From Planococcus antarcticus DSM 14505 (GTDB taxonomy: Bacteria > Bacillota > Bacilli > Bacillales_A > Planococcaceae): a stretch of 64,000 nucleotides of DNA. The notes beneath the pieces are model-generated. The model was not told where the DNA came from, did no database searches, and saw only the letters and a program-made list of their open reading frames with translations. Positions 33,030-42,644 of the stretch are shown here, piece by piece (position 1 is the first letter of the stretch; each line of letters begins with the position of its first letter). The position numbers were made by a program, and so were the translations under genes. Location: assembly GCF_001687565.2 (NCBI RefSeq), contig NZ_CP016534.2, positions 810,501-874,500 of the forward strand, in the 5' to 3' direction.

Positions 33030-34241
33030 ATGAAAACAGCTTTCCATTTTTCAAAAGATATTGAAATGGCTTTTAAAAACGATCCTCCTGGTCAGTGGCT
33101 TTCCACTTTGCCGCCAAACTGTCTACGTCTCAGCTCAGGGTATCCGGCACCTGCGTTAGTTCCTTCTGAAGAAATCAAGAAAGCGGTAACGCGTTTGCTA
33201 GACGAAGAGCGGGACTTGCCGCTTCATTATCTTGGCAGTCCACGGGTTCCGCAGCTAAAGAAATTTCTTCAAGAACGGATGGTACAGCGCGGTGTAGAGG
33301 CATCCAGCAGCAAACTAATCGTAACATCTGGCGCTTGCCAAGCCATTGATTTGATTGCCCGCGTTTTATTGGATGACGACGCTGTAGTCATTGTTGAATC
33401 ACCGACCTATATGGAAGCTCTGGAAATTTTCCAGAACTATACTGAACATTATATGACGATTCCGATTGATGAAGACGGATTGCAGACAGAACTATTGGCG
33501 TCCATGCTGGCGAATCGCAAAGAAAAAGGGCTGCCTCTTCCGCGTTTGCTGTACACCATTCCGACTTATCAGAATCCGACCGGTACGACATTATCGACTG
33601 AACGCAGACAGCATGTGCTAGCGCTTGCAGAACAATACGATTTTCTCATTTTGGAAGATGATGCCTACGGAGAACTGGGTTTTCATGACAACCCGAGCTT
33701 ACTGAAAGCAATGGACACCAATAACCGTGTGCTTTATGTAGGATCATTGTCAAAGGTGGTGGCACCAGGTATGCGAATTGGCTGGGTGGTGGCAGATCAA
33801 CAAATAATTGAGCCATTAAATTGGTTCAAAAAAGACTTGAGCCATCCGTTTAACGAAGCAACAATGGCCTCATTCCTTGAAGTCACCAATTTTGATGGGC
33901 ATTTGAAATTTCTGACGAGTGCCTATGAGTCTAAATGTGCGTCTATGCTGTCGGCGTTGGAAGAGTTCCTGCCGCCAGCTGTTTCTTGGTTTGTTCCAAA
34001 AGGGGGCTACTTTGTTTGGGTCAAAATTCCAGGGGTTGATACGTCCAAAATGCTCCCCAAAGCATTGGCTGCAGGCGTTTCGTTCGTACCCGGTAAATAC
34101 TTTTTTCTTGATCAGGAAAAAGGTCTTGAGTATCTCCGCTTGTCCTTCAGCTACGCCAATGAAGAAGAGATTGTGAAAGGTGTAGAATTACTGGGACAAG
34201 TGACAGGAGTGAACATCCCGGTAACTGAGGATGCAGAGTAA
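33030..34241 (+). CDS. PLP-dependent aminotransferase, class I/II (2-aminoadipate transaminase-like)
   Basis: A 403-residue fold-type I PLP enzyme. SSGYPAPALVPSEEI opens the domain, YQNPTGTTLS and ILEDDAYGELGF carry the Asn and Asp that hold the cofactor, and YVGSLSKVVAPGMRIGWVV carries the Schiff-base Lys. It resembles the aminotransferase half of MocR regulators and LysN-type enzymes but has no N-terminal DNA-binding domain, so it is an enzyme. It starts at ATG 33030 behind GAAAGGGGAA. The true amino donor is unknown. A PH-domain gene follows 57 bases later. Confidence 0.85.
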   Translation: MKTAFHFSKDIEMAFKNDPPGQWLSTLPPNCLRLSSGYPAPALVPSEEIKKAVTRLLDEERDLPLHYLGSPRVPQLKKFLQERMVQRGVEASSSKLIVTSGACQAIDLIARVLLDDDAVVIVESPTYMEALEIFQNYTEHYMTIPIDEDGLQTELLASMLANRKEKGLPLPRLLYTIPTYQNPTGTTLSTERRQHVLALAEQYDFLILEDDAYGELGFHDNPSLLKAMDTNNRVLYVGSLSKVVAPGMRIGWVVADQQIIEPLNWFKKDLSHPFNEATMASFLEVTNFDGHLKFLTSAYESKCASMLSALEEFLPPAVSWFVPKGGYFVWVKIPGVDTSKMLPKALAAGVSFVPGKYFFLDQEKGLEYLRLSFSYANEEEIVKGVELLGQVTGVNIPVTEDAE

Positions 34242-34298
34242 ATTTTTCTGTGTCCGGAAACAGCTAAGACACATTGATCAAGGAAGAAGAGGATTGAC

Positions 34299-34664
34299 AT
34301 GGCAGATTTATCATCGACGTTAGCTTGGACTTTTACGCAGGAAGTGGACATTCCGGAAGAAATTCAAGATTTATTGGTTTCCGGAGAGGAAGCTAAACTT
34401 GCTTATAAAACGATTCGGGACGTAGCGGTTATTACCAATAAACGGCTGATCATTTCTGATAAACAGGGAATAACGGGCAAGAAGATGGAAATGTATACGA
34501 TTCCATTTGAATCTATTATTATGTACTCTTCGGAAAATGGCGGAACCTTTGATTTGAATTCTGAACTCGAATTTTGGACAAAGGCAGGGAAATTTAAATT
34601 GAATTTGAATAAAAAAGTGGACATCCGTAAATTAGATAAGCTGATTGCTCAATATATATTGTGA
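34299..34664 (+). CDS. Bacterial PH-domain protein (bPH_1 type)
   Basis: A 121-residue protein made of one bacterial pleckstrin-homology domain: LVSGEEAKLAYKTIRDVAVITNKRLIISDKQG, then KKMEMYTIPFESIIMYSSENGG and LEFWTKAGKFKLNL, closed by a C-terminal helix. There is no transmembrane segment. It starts at ATG 34299 behind GAAGAGGA. The function of this family is not established. It is followed by a terminator. Confidence 0.85.
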   Translation: MADLSSTLAWTFTQEVDIPEEIQDLLVSGEEAKLAYKTIRDVAVITNKRLIISDKQGITGKKMEMYTIPFESIIMYSSENGGTFDLNSELEFWTKAGKFKLNLNKKVDIRKLDKLIAQYIL

Positions 34665-34696
34665 AAAAGCTGAGTTGAGAAGAATAAAATAACCTT

Positions 34697-34735
34697 AAAC
34701 CGTGCCTATCGTATTTCAGATAGAGCGCGGTTTTT
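34697..34735 (+). terminator. Terminator of the PH-domain gene
   Basis: AAACCGTGC and CTATC pair with GATAG and GCGCGGTTTTT. Confidence 0.8.
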
Positions 34736-34776
34736 GACGATTATTGGTGTTGAGTGAAAAAGTATATCATGCAAAT

Positions 34777-34870
34777 TGACTATATTTTCAGAATACTGTA
34801 AAGTTAAATATACTATTTAAGGGGATATGGAAATTTCTAACGCTTGCTTTCTGGTACGTGAAATTTCTAA
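34777..34870 (+). promoter_or_regulatory. Promoter and paired operator-like sites before the acyl-CoA synthetase gene
   Basis: TTGACT (34777-34782) is followed after 17 bases by TAAAGT, a plausible though weak promoter. Downstream, the 11-base sequence GAAATTTCTAA occurs twice, at 34830-34840 and 34860-34870, exactly 30 bases apart and each with a palindromic GAAATTTC core. The arrangement suits two dimers of a repressor on the same DNA face. Confidence 0.5.
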
Positions 34871-34927
34871 GATGGGAGGAGAATCAATTATCGGTGCAAT
34901 CAATTGATCCCAAAAGGAGGAGATAGG

Positions 34928-36484
34928 ATGAATATCACAGCATCACTCAAACAGAATGCTAAACGCTTTTCAGATAAGATGGCCATCACCTGCGATGGTC
35001 GGACATATTCGTATCAGGAGCTGAATGAAGAAGTAAACGTGTTGGCGAATGGACTGATAGAAACAGGCCTGCAAAAAGGCGATAAGGTTTCGTTGTTCAT
35101 GAAAAACTCAGATTATTATGTCCTGGCTTTTTTTGCAGTGCTGAAGGCCGGGGGTGTTGCTGTACCGGTCAATTACCGGTTGAGCCCGGATGAAAGCGGA
35201 TATATTTTCGGGCAATCTGAAAGTAGATTCATTTTTTGTGATGCAGAATTTGAACGTGTGATTACCGAAGGGATAAAACAGGCTGCTTCACTTCAGCAGG
35301 TGATTGTCCATCCCGTCGCTGATAACGCCAACTATCTCAGCTGGGAAAATGTATTAAGTGAAAATGCTCTGGAGCCTTCAGTCGATTTGCTAAGCACCGA
35401 TGACGCTGAAATCCTTTATACTTCTGGCACTACCGGTCAACCTAAGGGGGCCTTATTTGATCATCAGCGTCTTGCCAATGTCTGCACTTCATTTGTTTTT
35501 GGGGTCGAAATCGGCGCCAATGATCGACTTCTGCATGCAGTGCCACTTTTCCACTCGGCTCAATTAAACCTGTTTTTAGTGACCGGCATCCTACTGGGAA
35601 CATCGAATGTCATTCTGCGCGACTTTCATCCAGAAAAAGCGATCCAAGCCATCAATGAATTTCAGGTCACTGTTTTCTTCGGCTTGCCGGATATGTACAG
35701 TGGCTTGCTGCAAGTACCGGATGTAGAAGAAGCTGATTTGTCTACGATCACTAAATGCATGTACGGTGCAGATCCGATCGATCCGGATCTCGTTAGAAAG
35801 GCGATGGACTTTTTCGGGCATCAGCAATTCTACAATCTATGTTTGTTGACCGAAGGCGGACCGGGCGGTATATTTTTATTGCCAGAGCAGCACGAAAACA
35901 AACTCGGATCAGGCGGAAAGCAGATGTATTTCACCGAAGTACGGGTGGTGAACGAAGAATTTCTGGACGTCCAGCCTGGGACGATCGGGGAATTTGTTAT
36001 CCAAGGTGATCTGATCATGAAGGAATACTACAACAAACCCGAGGAAACCGAAAAAGCATTCAAAAACGGCTGGCTGCTGACGGGAGATTTAGCAACAATC
36101 GACGAAGATGGATTTATCTCACTTGTAGACCGCAAGGCAGATCGCATCATTTCAGCAGGAGAAAATATTTATTCGGCTGAAGTGGAACGGGTCATCAGTG
36201 GTCATCCGCAAGTAGCTGAAGCTGCGACTGTCGGTTTGCCAGAAGAGGAATGGGGCGAAATCGTTGGTGTAATCATCGTGCCAAAAGATGGAGAGACCAT
36301 CGAGGAAGAGCAATTGATGGATTATTTCCTGGAGCATCTGCCAGGGTATAAGATTCCGCGTAAGTACATGATCGCCGAATTTCTGCCGCGAAACTCCTCT
36401 GGGAAAATCATGAAATATCAATTGCGTGAACTGCACATCAGCGAATTCGAATGGTTCCGGAAAATTCCGGAAAGCCGCTATTAG
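34928..36484 (+). CDS. AMP-forming acyl-CoA synthetase
   Basis: A 518-residue member of the ANL superfamily that activates a carboxylic acid to its acyl-CoA through an acyl-adenylate. Visible motifs are ILYTSGTTGQPKG (phosphate loop), LTEGGP (adenine region), WLLTGDLATIDEDGFISLVDR (hinge Asp) and NSSGKIMKYQLRE (catalytic Lys). It resembles long-chain and feruloyl-type ligases; chain length is not predictable by eye. ATG 34928 follows AAAAGGAGGAG. It is a single-gene unit with a terminator. Confidence 0.88.
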   Translation: MNITASLKQNAKRFSDKMAITCDGRTYSYQELNEEVNVLANGLIETGLQKGDKVSLFMKNSDYYVLAFFAVLKAGGVAVPVNYRLSPDESGYIFGQSESRFIFCDAEFERVITEGIKQAASLQQVIVHPVADNANYLSWENVLSENALEPSVDLLSTDDAEILYTSGTTGQPKGALFDHQRLANVCTSFVFGVEIGANDRLLHAVPLFHSAQLNLFLVTGILLGTSNVILRDFHPEKAIQAINEFQVTVFFGLPDMYSGLLQVPDVEEADLSTITKCMYGADPIDPDLVRKAMDFFGHQQFYNLCLLTEGGPGGIFLLPEQHENKLGSGGKQMYFTEVRVVNEEFLDVQPGTIGEFVIQGDLIMKEYYNKPEETEKAFKNGWLLTGDLATIDEDGFISLVDRKADRIISAGENIYSAEVERVISGHPQVAEAATVGLPEEEWGEIVGVIIVPKDGETIEEEQLMDYFLEHLPGYKIPRKYMIAEFLPRNSSGKIMKYQLRELHISEFEWFRKIPESRY

Positions 36485-36502
36485 ACTTTTTTTTTATAAA
36501 AA

Positions 36503-36536
36503 TATGCCCCGCAGCCAATTAAGGCTGCGGGGCATA
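36503..36536. terminator. Bidirectional terminator between the acyl-CoA synthetase and aldolase genes
   Basis: Perfect 14-bp arms (TATGCCCCGCAGCC and complement) lie around AATTAA, with T-tracts on both strands. Confidence 0.9.
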
Positions 36537-36548
36537 CTTTTATTATTT

Positions 36549-37436
36549 TCATGTAATAGACGCTTCGTAAATGCCTTTGATGGAATTTTCAAGCATGGCA
36601 TTGAATTCCTCATCTGATTGGCTGGCGCTGACACCTTCAGATAAAGCGCGAGAAAAGCTGGCGATAAGCCCTTTGTTGGCGGCTAATTTCTTGTTAGCAT
36701 CATCCCGTTTGTACCCACCAGATAGTGCAACTACTCGAAGCACGCGGGGGTGGTCGATCAATTCTTTGTAGTAATTATCGACTGTTGGAATGGTGATTTT
36801 AATCATAACGTTCTGATCGTCACTCAACTGATCCAAGTGCTTCAACATTTCCTCTTTGAGGATTTTTTCGGATTGTTCTTTGTCTTTGCTGTTAATGTCC
36901 ACTTCAGGCTCGAGAATCGGAACCAGGCCGGCTGCGAGAATTTGTTTGCCGATTTCAAATTGCTGCTCGACCACTTTTTGGATGCCTTCAGAATTAGCTT
37001 TCTTGATCACGGAACGCATTTTCGTTCCGAAGATATTTCGTTCGTTGGCACGCTTCAACACATCATCCAAATCTGAAATTAGCTTCATGACTTGAACGCC
37101 GTTTTCTTCATCCGCGAGCCCTTTGTCAACTTTCAGGAAAGGCACGACGCCTTTTTTCTGCCATAAATAATCAGGTGTATAATGCCCTTCCACTTTACGA
37201 TCCATCGTTTGTTCGAAAAGGATTGCGCCGATAATCGAATCAGAACTGAAAGAAGGTGCCGTCATGACGCGCGTCCGCATTTCATGGATCAAGTCATACA
37301 TTTCTTCTTCCGTAGAGTATTGGTCTTCCAAAACGCCGTAAAGTGCCAATGCTTTCGGCGTGCTGCCACCACTTTGGTCAAGTGCAGCAATAAAACCTTT
37401 GCCGTTTTTTACGAATTCCATTTGTTCCTGATTCAT
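36549..37436 (-). CDS. fda: Class I fructose-bisphosphate aldolase
   Basis: A 295-residue Schiff-base aldolase of the bacterial class I type (Fda, as in staphylococci). It starts [30 protein letters not shown], the family signature. The Schiff-base Lys region ([14 protein letters not shown]) and the phosphate-binding end ([17 protein letters not shown]) are intact. It cleaves fructose 1,6-bisphosphate in glycolysis and joins trioses in gluconeogenesis without a metal. It starts at ATG 37436 with AAGGAGC upstream. It is a single gene. Confidence 0.9.
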   Translation of the reverse strand: MNQEQMEFVKNGKGFIAALDQSGGSTPKALALYGVLEDQYSTEEEMYDLIHEMRTRVMTAPSFSSDSIIGAILFEQTMDRKVEGHYTPDYLWQKKGVVPFLKVDKGLADEENGVQVMKLISDLDDVLKRANERNIFGTKMRSVIKKANSEGIQKVVEQQFEIGKQILAAGLVPILEPEVDINSKDKEQSEKILKEEMLKHLDQLSDDQNVMIKITIPTVDNYYKELIDHPRVLRVVALSGGYKRDDANKKLAANKGLIASFSRALSEGVSASQSDEEFNAMLENSIKGIYEASIT

Positions 37437-37811
37437 CGTCCCAGCTCCTTAGATAATTTTTTGACAGGTGATCACTTCATTTGAAAAACTTTACTGCAAA
37501 GAAACTCTTTCACTGAATATTGTAACAATATAAAGAAGAAACTACAAAAAGAATTTTTTTGATGATCAAGCTGTACTTAAGGTTTTCCCTTTGTGATATC
37601 CCACAAACTTTATATATTCATAAAGTTTGTGGGAACACAACTTGTCATTTGCGATTAAGTGGAATTCTAAACGCTAGCGCGTCTAAGAGCTAAGCAAAGC
37701 AGCTGAACGGGTATACTTTGCCTGGCTTCCTGCGGGAGCTATGCCCAAAACTTCCGAAGCATCATATAAATAGTGAAGCTTTCTATCCGATTCCATAATA
37801 TTCATTAATAA
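37437..37811. other. Intergenic region with one hairpin
   Basis: Carries the fda promoter region and a perfect inverted repeat at 37600-37633. The stretch 37660-37760 is GC-rich with short inverted pieces, possibly decayed repeat. No gene is supported. Confidence 0.4.
37600..37633. repeat. 13-bp inverted repeat
   Basis: CCCACAAACTTTA and TAAAGTTTGTGGG lie around TATATTCA. There is no T-tract on the minus strand at its end. It could be an operator or an RNA hairpin upstream of fda. Confidence 0.6.
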
Positions 37812-39284
37812 TCATGTTCCGCAGAAAGTCTGGTACGGACCACTTTCCGGCTCTGGTGGTTGTGTATAGGCTTCCTGTTCGGGTGAGTGGTCATACGGGT
37901 TAGCCAGGACCGCTAGAAGCCGGTGGAGGACACTATAATCCCCCTGGAATTCCGCCGCTTCCAGTGCTTCCTCTACACGATGGTTGCGGGGGATGACTGC
38001 CGGATTGCTGTCGCGCATCAATTGATGGCTTGCTTCAGGTGATTCTTCCTGACGCTGCAGACGTGCCCGCCAAGAGCTGTGCCATTCCTTGAACTCCGGT
38101 GCTTCAAATAATTCGCTGTCATGCAGCTTATCGAAGGTTAGTGCCCGGAAGGTATTGGTGTAATCGGCATGGTGCGTGTGCATTAAGTCTAACAGCTTTT
38201 CCGTCAACTCCGTATCCTCTACTTCTTCATTAAAGAGTCCGAGTTTTTTTCGCATGCCCACAAGCCAGTGACTCTTGAACTGTTCGATATACTTGGTAAG
38301 CTCTTGTTGTGCCATGCTGAGGGCTTCCTCAGGGGTATCGTGCAGCAAAGACAGCAGACTTTCGCCAAAGCGTGCCAAATTCCATCCGGCGATCATCGGT
38401 TGATTGTCATAAGCATAGCGGCCTTGAACGTCAATCGAGCTGAAGACCGTCTTCGAATCAAAGCTGTCCATGAATGCGCAGGGTCCGTAATCAATCGTCT
38501 CACCGCTGATGGCCATGTTGTCGGTATTCATGACGCCATGAATAAAACCGGTCAATTGCCATTTCGCGATTAATTCAGCTTGGCGTTTAATGACTTCTTG
38601 AAACAATGCCAAATAGCGATTGGAAACGTCTTGGACATATGGGAAATGTCGCTCCAGCGCATAGTCAGCTAGTGCTTTCAAATCTTCTTTCGTTCCGAAC
38701 CGCGCTGCATACTGAAAAGTACCGACGCGCAGATGACTGTCGGCGACGCGTGTCATGATGGCACCCGGAAGCTCTGTTTCACGGCTAACCAGTTCCCCCG
38801 TTTCAACGACGGCAAGACTGCGTGTTGTCGGAATACCGAGTCCATGCATCGCTTCGCTGATGAGGTATTCACGAAGCATGGGTTTAAGTGCAGCACGACC
38901 GTCGCCACCTCTTGAATAAGGCGTTCTGCCAGAGCCTTTCAACTGAATATCGAGCCGTTTGCCAGCAGGCGTCAACTGTTCACCAATTAATAAGGCACGA
39001 CCGTCGCCGAGCATTGTGAAATTGCCGAATTGATGTCCGGCATAAGCCTGTGCAAGCGGTATGGTGCCTGCTGGAACCTGGTTGCCAGCCAAAATAGCAA
39101 CGCCATCTTCGCTCGTTAATTCGTCAGGATCCAGTCCGAGTATTTCCGCCAATGCTTCATTGAAAATCACCAGTTTAGGCGAACGCACTGGATTGACAGC
39201 AAACCTGCTGTAAAAAATTTCAGGTAGGCGTGAGTAGCTGTTATCCAACTGCCATCCGGTATGGGTTAGTTCTTTTTTATTCAT
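37812..39284 (-). CDS. selO: SelO/YdiU family protein adenylyltransferase (pseudokinase)
   Basis: A 490-residue SelO protein that transfers AMP to hydroxyl side chains of target proteins. Diagnostic motifs are [20 protein letters not shown], then [30 protein letters not shown] and [25 protein letters not shown] with the metal-binding Asn and Asp. The length is typical. ATG 39284 follows AAAGGAGAATCCACA; the open frame continues upstream without a ribosome site. In other organisms SelO answers oxidative stress. It is divergent from a DJ-1/PfpI gene, 141 bases away, which is also a redox-linked family. Confidence 0.92.
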   Translation of the reverse strand: MNKKELTHTGWQLDNSYSRLPEIFYSRFAVNPVRSPKLVIFNEALAEILGLDPDELTSEDGVAILAGNQVPAGTIPLAQAYAGHQFGNFTMLGDGRALLIGEQLTPAGKRLDIQLKGSGRTPYSRGGDGRAALKPMLREYLISEAMHGLGIPTTRSLAVVETGELVSRETELPGAIMTRVADSHLRVGTFQYAARFGTKEDLKALADYALERHFPYVQDVSNRYLALFQEVIKRQAELIAKWQLTGFIHGVMNTDNMAISGETIDYGPCAFMDSFDSKTVFSSIDVQGRYAYDNQPMIAGWNLARFGESLLSLLHDTPEEALSMAQQELTKYIEQFKSHWLVGMRKKLGLFNEEVEDTELTEKLLDLMHTHHADYTNTFRALTFDKLHDSELFEAPEFKEWHSSWRARLQRQEESPEASHQLMRDSNPAVIPRNHRVEEALEAAEFQGDYSVLHRLLAVLANPYDHSPEQEAYTQPPEPESGPYQTFCGT

Positions 39285-39425
39285 TGTGGATTCTCCTTTT
39301 TCAGTAGGATTTACTCCTATTATACCCTCTTGGGCTAGGAACATGTGTCAGCTGTTCGAGTGATTTGCCTGTGCTATAATTCTATTAATAAGAAAGTGGA
39401 TATTCGAACGAAAGGAGAAGGTCAC

Positions 39426-40037
39426 ATGAGCAATAAGAAAGTTCTCTTTGTGCTATTGGATGACTATGCGGATTGGGAAGCTGGCTCATTGGCAGCTGCG
39501 CTGAACGAAGAGCCGGAAGGTCAGGGGCAACAGGTTGATGTAAAGACGGTGTCGCTGACGAAAGATCCGATCAAATCGATTGGTGGCTTTACGGTGTTGC
39601 CGGATTACGGATTGGATGATGTACCGGAGGATTTTGCAGGATTGATCTTAATCGGCGGCAATTCCTGGCGAAAAAAAGATAGCGAACGTGTCATGAAGCT
39701 GGTCCATAAAGCTCTTGAAAAAGAAGTTGTTCTCGGTGCAATTTGTGACGCGACTGTATTCTTAGGAAGAAACGGCCTATTGAACAACATTCCGCATACT
39801 AGCAATCACCTAGAAGATCTAAAGGAGACAGCGGGAGAGAGCTATAGCAATGAGACCGGCTATCTCCACCAGCAGGCCGTCCGGAGCGGACAAATCATCA
39901 CCGCCAACGGCTCGGCATTTTTGGAGTTCGGAAAAAAAGTGCTAGAAGCGTTGAGTGCGGCACCGCAAGTTGAGATTGACGAGTGGTACGGTTTTTTCAA
40001 ACAAGGCTATCACGAATACATGAAAACGGAGCAATAG
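39426..40037 (+). CDS. DJ-1/PfpI (class I glutamine amidotransferase-like) protein
   Basis: A 203-residue DJ-1/PfpI-fold protein. The acidic residue at the start of the fold (LLDDYADWEAG), the nucleophile elbow with Cys (LGAICDATVFLG, about residue 103) and the His region (NIPHTSNHLE) are present. ATG 39426 follows AAAGGAGAAGGTCAC. Members act as proteases, glyoxalases or redox chaperones; this YqgT/YoaZ-like group is not characterised well enough to choose. It is probably a one-gene unit. Confidence 0.85.
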   Translation: MSNKKVLFVLLDDYADWEAGSLAAALNEEPEGQGQQVDVKTVSLTKDPIKSIGGFTVLPDYGLDDVPEDFAGLILIGGNSWRKKDSERVMKLVHKALEKEVVLGAICDATVFLGRNGLLNNIPHTSNHLEDLKETAGESYSNETGYLHQQAVRSGQIITANGSAFLEFGKKVLEALSAAPQVEIDEWYGFFKQGYHEYMKTEQ

Positions 40038-40050
40038 ATCTAGCTGAACG

Positions 40051-40099
40051 AACCACCTGTCATTGTGAGAGTGCATTCATAATGACAGATGGTTTATTT
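40051..40099 (+). terminator. Terminator of the DJ-1/PfpI gene
   Basis: AACCA and CTGTCATT pair with AATGACAG and TGGTT, then TTATTTT. Confidence 0.75.
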
Positions 40100-40216
40100 T
40101 GATGGTGGACTAGAAAAAAATTCGCTAAACTGAGAAGAGAGATTAATGCACGGATCAGTGCGATTATATAAGTTGAGTTCAGCAATTTAAATGGCGTTAT
40201 TTTATACTGGAACCAA

Positions 40217-40290
40217 GCATACCCATCTCCTTTTGTTGTGGCGTCCGTTACCATAAGTAACGGAGGCACTAGGCTTGCCAGCGCCTTTGG
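40217..40290 (+). other. Structured leader candidate upstream of the flavin oxidoreductase gene
   Basis: An outer stem ACCCATC / GATGGGT (about 40219 and 40285) encloses a perfect hairpin TCCGTTAC-CATAA-GTAACGGA (about 40246-40266) and a second small stem-loop (GGCTTGCC). This gives a three-way junction about 35 bases ahead of the start codon. It does not match the consensus of any riboswitch class that I could recall. Confidence 0.45.
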
Positions 40291-40322
40291 ATGGGTAAAA
40301 GAATAGTCAAGGAGGAATTTAT

Positions 40323-41444
40323 ATGATCATTACAACACAACATATATTCGAGCCGTTTACTTTTACATCAGGACTGACCATTAAAAATCGTGTCCTGATG
40401 GCACCGATGACGACCTCGTCCTCGGATGAGAATGGCGACGTCACGGAAGAAGAGTTGATTTATTACAAACGTCGTGCTGAAAGTGGGCTGGGTGCTGTCA
40501 TTACAGCCTGCGCACATGTCGAGCCGCTAGGTATAGGGTTTGCCAATCCCTTTGGCGCAGACAGTGATGAGCGAATGGATAGCTTGAAACGGTTGGCTGC
40601 ATCTATTCAACAAGGTGATGCAAAAGCAATCTTGCAACTATACCATGCAGGACGTATGTCAAATAAAAAGCTTTTAAAAGGTGAACAGCCGGTATCAGCG
40701 AGCGCTGTCCCAGCAGTGCGAACCAATGCGGAAACACCACGCGAAATGACATCTGAAGAAATCGAAGCAACAATTAATGCCTTCGGCGAAGCGACAAGAC
40801 GTGCTATCGAGGCAGGCTTCGATGGTGTGGAAATACACGGTGCCAATACGTATTTGATTCAGCAATTCTTCTCTCCTCATTCCAATGTTCGAACCGATAA
40901 ATGGGGAGGCGATGTTACCAAACGTATGGCATTTCCGTTGGCGGTCATCAGGTCGATTCAGGAAGCGGTCGCTGAGCATGCCGATAAACCGTTCGTGGTC
41001 GGCTATCGCGTCAGTCCGGAAGAAAGAGAAGAGCCGGGCATTACAATGGACGATACCTTATCTTTCTTAACCGCCATTGCTGATCAGGGCATCGATTATA
41101 TTCATGTATCAGTTGGAAGATTTTTCGGCGGGTCAATTCGCGGAGAAGATAGCCGGTCACGCGTGGAAATAATTCAACAGCACATCGGCAGTCGTTTACC
41201 GGTGATCGGGGTAGGCGGCCTGCAGACGCTTGAGCAAGTGAAGGAAGCGTTAGCCGTAACTCCGCTCGTGTCGCTTGGCCATGCGTTAATCATGGATCCC
41301 GACTGGCTAGCGAAGGTCAAAAAGAGCCGTGATGAGGAAGTTTTCCAAGCGATCTATTTGAGCAAAAAAGAACAGCTCGATATCCCGGAAAACTTGTGGA
41401 ACATGGTGACGAATGCACCAGGCTGGTTCAGGGTTGAGGAATGA
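40323..41444 (+). CDS. Old yellow enzyme family NADH:flavin oxidoreductase
   Basis: A 373-residue FMN-binding TIM barrel of the OYE/NamA type: IKNRVLMAPMTTSSSDENGDVT at the start, QLYHAGRMS, GFDGVEIHGANTYLIQQFFSPHSNVRTDKWGG (the substrate His/Asn pair region, split here as HGAN) and GVGGLQTLEQ for the FMN phosphate. Members reduce activated C=C bonds or nitro groups. It starts at ATG 40323 behind AAGGAGGAA. The leader upstream may form a three-way RNA structure. A bidirectional terminator follows. Confidence 0.9.
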   Translation: MIITTQHIFEPFTFTSGLTIKNRVLMAPMTTSSSDENGDVTEEELIYYKRRAESGLGAVITACAHVEPLGIGFANPFGADSDERMDSLKRLAASIQQGDAKAILQLYHAGRMSNKKLLKGEQPVSASAVPAVRTNAETPREMTSEEIEATINAFGEATRRAIEAGFDGVEIHGANTYLIQQFFSPHSNVRTDKWGGDVTKRMAFPLAVIRSIQEAVAEHADKPFVVGYRVSPEEREEPGITMDDTLSFLTAIADQGIDYIHVSVGRFFGGSIRGEDSRSRVEIIQQHIGSRLPVIGVGGLQTLEQVKEALAVTPLVSLGHALIMDPDWLAKVKKSRDEEVFQAIYLSKKEQLDIPENLWNMVTNAPGWFRVEE

Positions 41445-41548
41445 TTGGGTAGTGGCTGTCTAGAAAGTTCACTGTGACACATCGCTCTGGCCATTTTGAG
41501 CATAACTCATCAAATGGTTATCAGAAATTGATTTACCTTCTCCAATAA

Positions 41549-41590
41549 AAAACAGCGATACCCGGATCTATTCAAGGTATCGCTGTTTTA
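41549..41590. terminator. Bidirectional terminator between the OYE and EamA genes
   Basis: AAAACAGCGATACC and GGTATCGCTGTTTT are the arms. Confidence 0.88.
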
Positions 41591-41593
41591 ATT

Positions 41594-42505
41594 TTAGAAA
41601 GAGGATTCGGCAGTTTTCCCAGAAATCACAGGGCGTTTTCTGCCCATCAGATTGACAATCATGACGCCGCCAATCGCGATGACGCCACCAATAAGCGAAA
41701 GTGGCGTCGGTAGCTCATGCAGCCACATCCAAGCAACGACAATCGCGACTGCCGGTTCCAGGTAAATTAAACTCGAGACCGAACTGGCGTTGGCGAGCGA
41801 TAAAGCGGTCGCCCACGTTACGTAGGCGATAGCGGCTGGAAACACGCCGACATATAGTGTCGCCAAATGAGCTTCTGGAGTGGCTCCTTGCATGGCAGTA
41901 AAGAGTCCGGGCGAGAAGATGAGAAACGGCAAGGTGCCAGCCCATGTAAAGTAAGCGGTCAGTTCAATCGCCGAGTAACGCGTCAGCAGCGGCTTTTGAA
42001 AAACAAAGAAAATGGCTGAGGCAAACGCGGCGATCAATACGAGCAACGCACCATTGGTCAGTGTAAGAGAAGCGCCAGCTGAACCGAAAGCAATAAACAA
42101 AATGCCGATAAAGCCGATGCCAAGGCCGATCCAGCCGATTCCGGTTAGTCGTTCTTTCAATATGAAGAAAGCGATCAATGCCGTGAAAATCGGTCCGGAA
42201 CCAACCAGCATGCCGGCCGTGCCGGCAGAGATTGTTTCCATGCCGAACGTGACAAAGATATGGTAAACGCTGATGCCAATCCAGCCCAGTACAAGAATCG
42301 GGATGATGTCGCCTTTTTGGGGCAGACGGAATTTCGTTCCTGGCCATAAAGCGAAAATAAGGAATAGTACTGAAGCAATCAGGAAGCGGACAAGTACATT
42401 CTGTCCTGCATCGTATCCACCCTGCAGGCCGACCCGTATGGCTGCGAAAGAAGAGCCCCATATTAAAACAGAAAATAATGCCAGTGAAAAAGCTTTTGCG
42501 TTCAA
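41594..42505 (-). CDS. EamA/DMT-family transporter
   Basis: A 303-residue inner-membrane protein with ten helices in two EamA repeats (SLALFSVLIWGSSFAAIRVG opens the first, GALLVLIAAFASAIFFVFQKPLL the second). The family exports metabolites such as amino acids or drugs; the substrate is unknown. I place the start at TTG 42505 because ACGGAGGAG lies just upstream; ATGs further up would put that site inside the gene. A basic tail follows the last helix. It is a single gene. Confidence 0.88.
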   Translation of the reverse strand: MNAKAFSLALFSVLIWGSSFAAIRVGLQGGYDAGQNVLVRFLIASVLFLIFALWPGTKFRLPQKGDIIPILVLGWIGISVYHIFVTFGMETISAGTAGMLVGSGPIFTALIAFFILKERLTGIGWIGLGIGFIGILFIAFGSAGASLTLTNGALLVLIAAFASAIFFVFQKPLLTRYSAIELTAYFTWAGTLPFLIFSPGLFTAMQGATPEAHLATLYVGVFPAAIAYVTWATALSLANASSVSSLIYLEPAVAIVVAWMWLHELPTPLSLIGGVIAIGGVMIVNLMGRKRPVISGKTAESSF

Positions 42506-42644
42506 GTGATCTCCTCCGTTAACCATTGATCGATTCAATGGCTGTTCTGCCTGGTGAAATAAACAGACAGAAATTATTATATTCTTTTATGAAGGAAATG
42601 TCCCCAGGGAGAACCCGTATTAATCGGCAACCTGATAAAATGGA

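Noticed and set aside
40060..40269. 69-codon minus-strand open frame opposite the OYE leader
   Set aside because: GTG start without ribosome site, overlapping a plus-strand terminator and the structured leader; no family resemblance.
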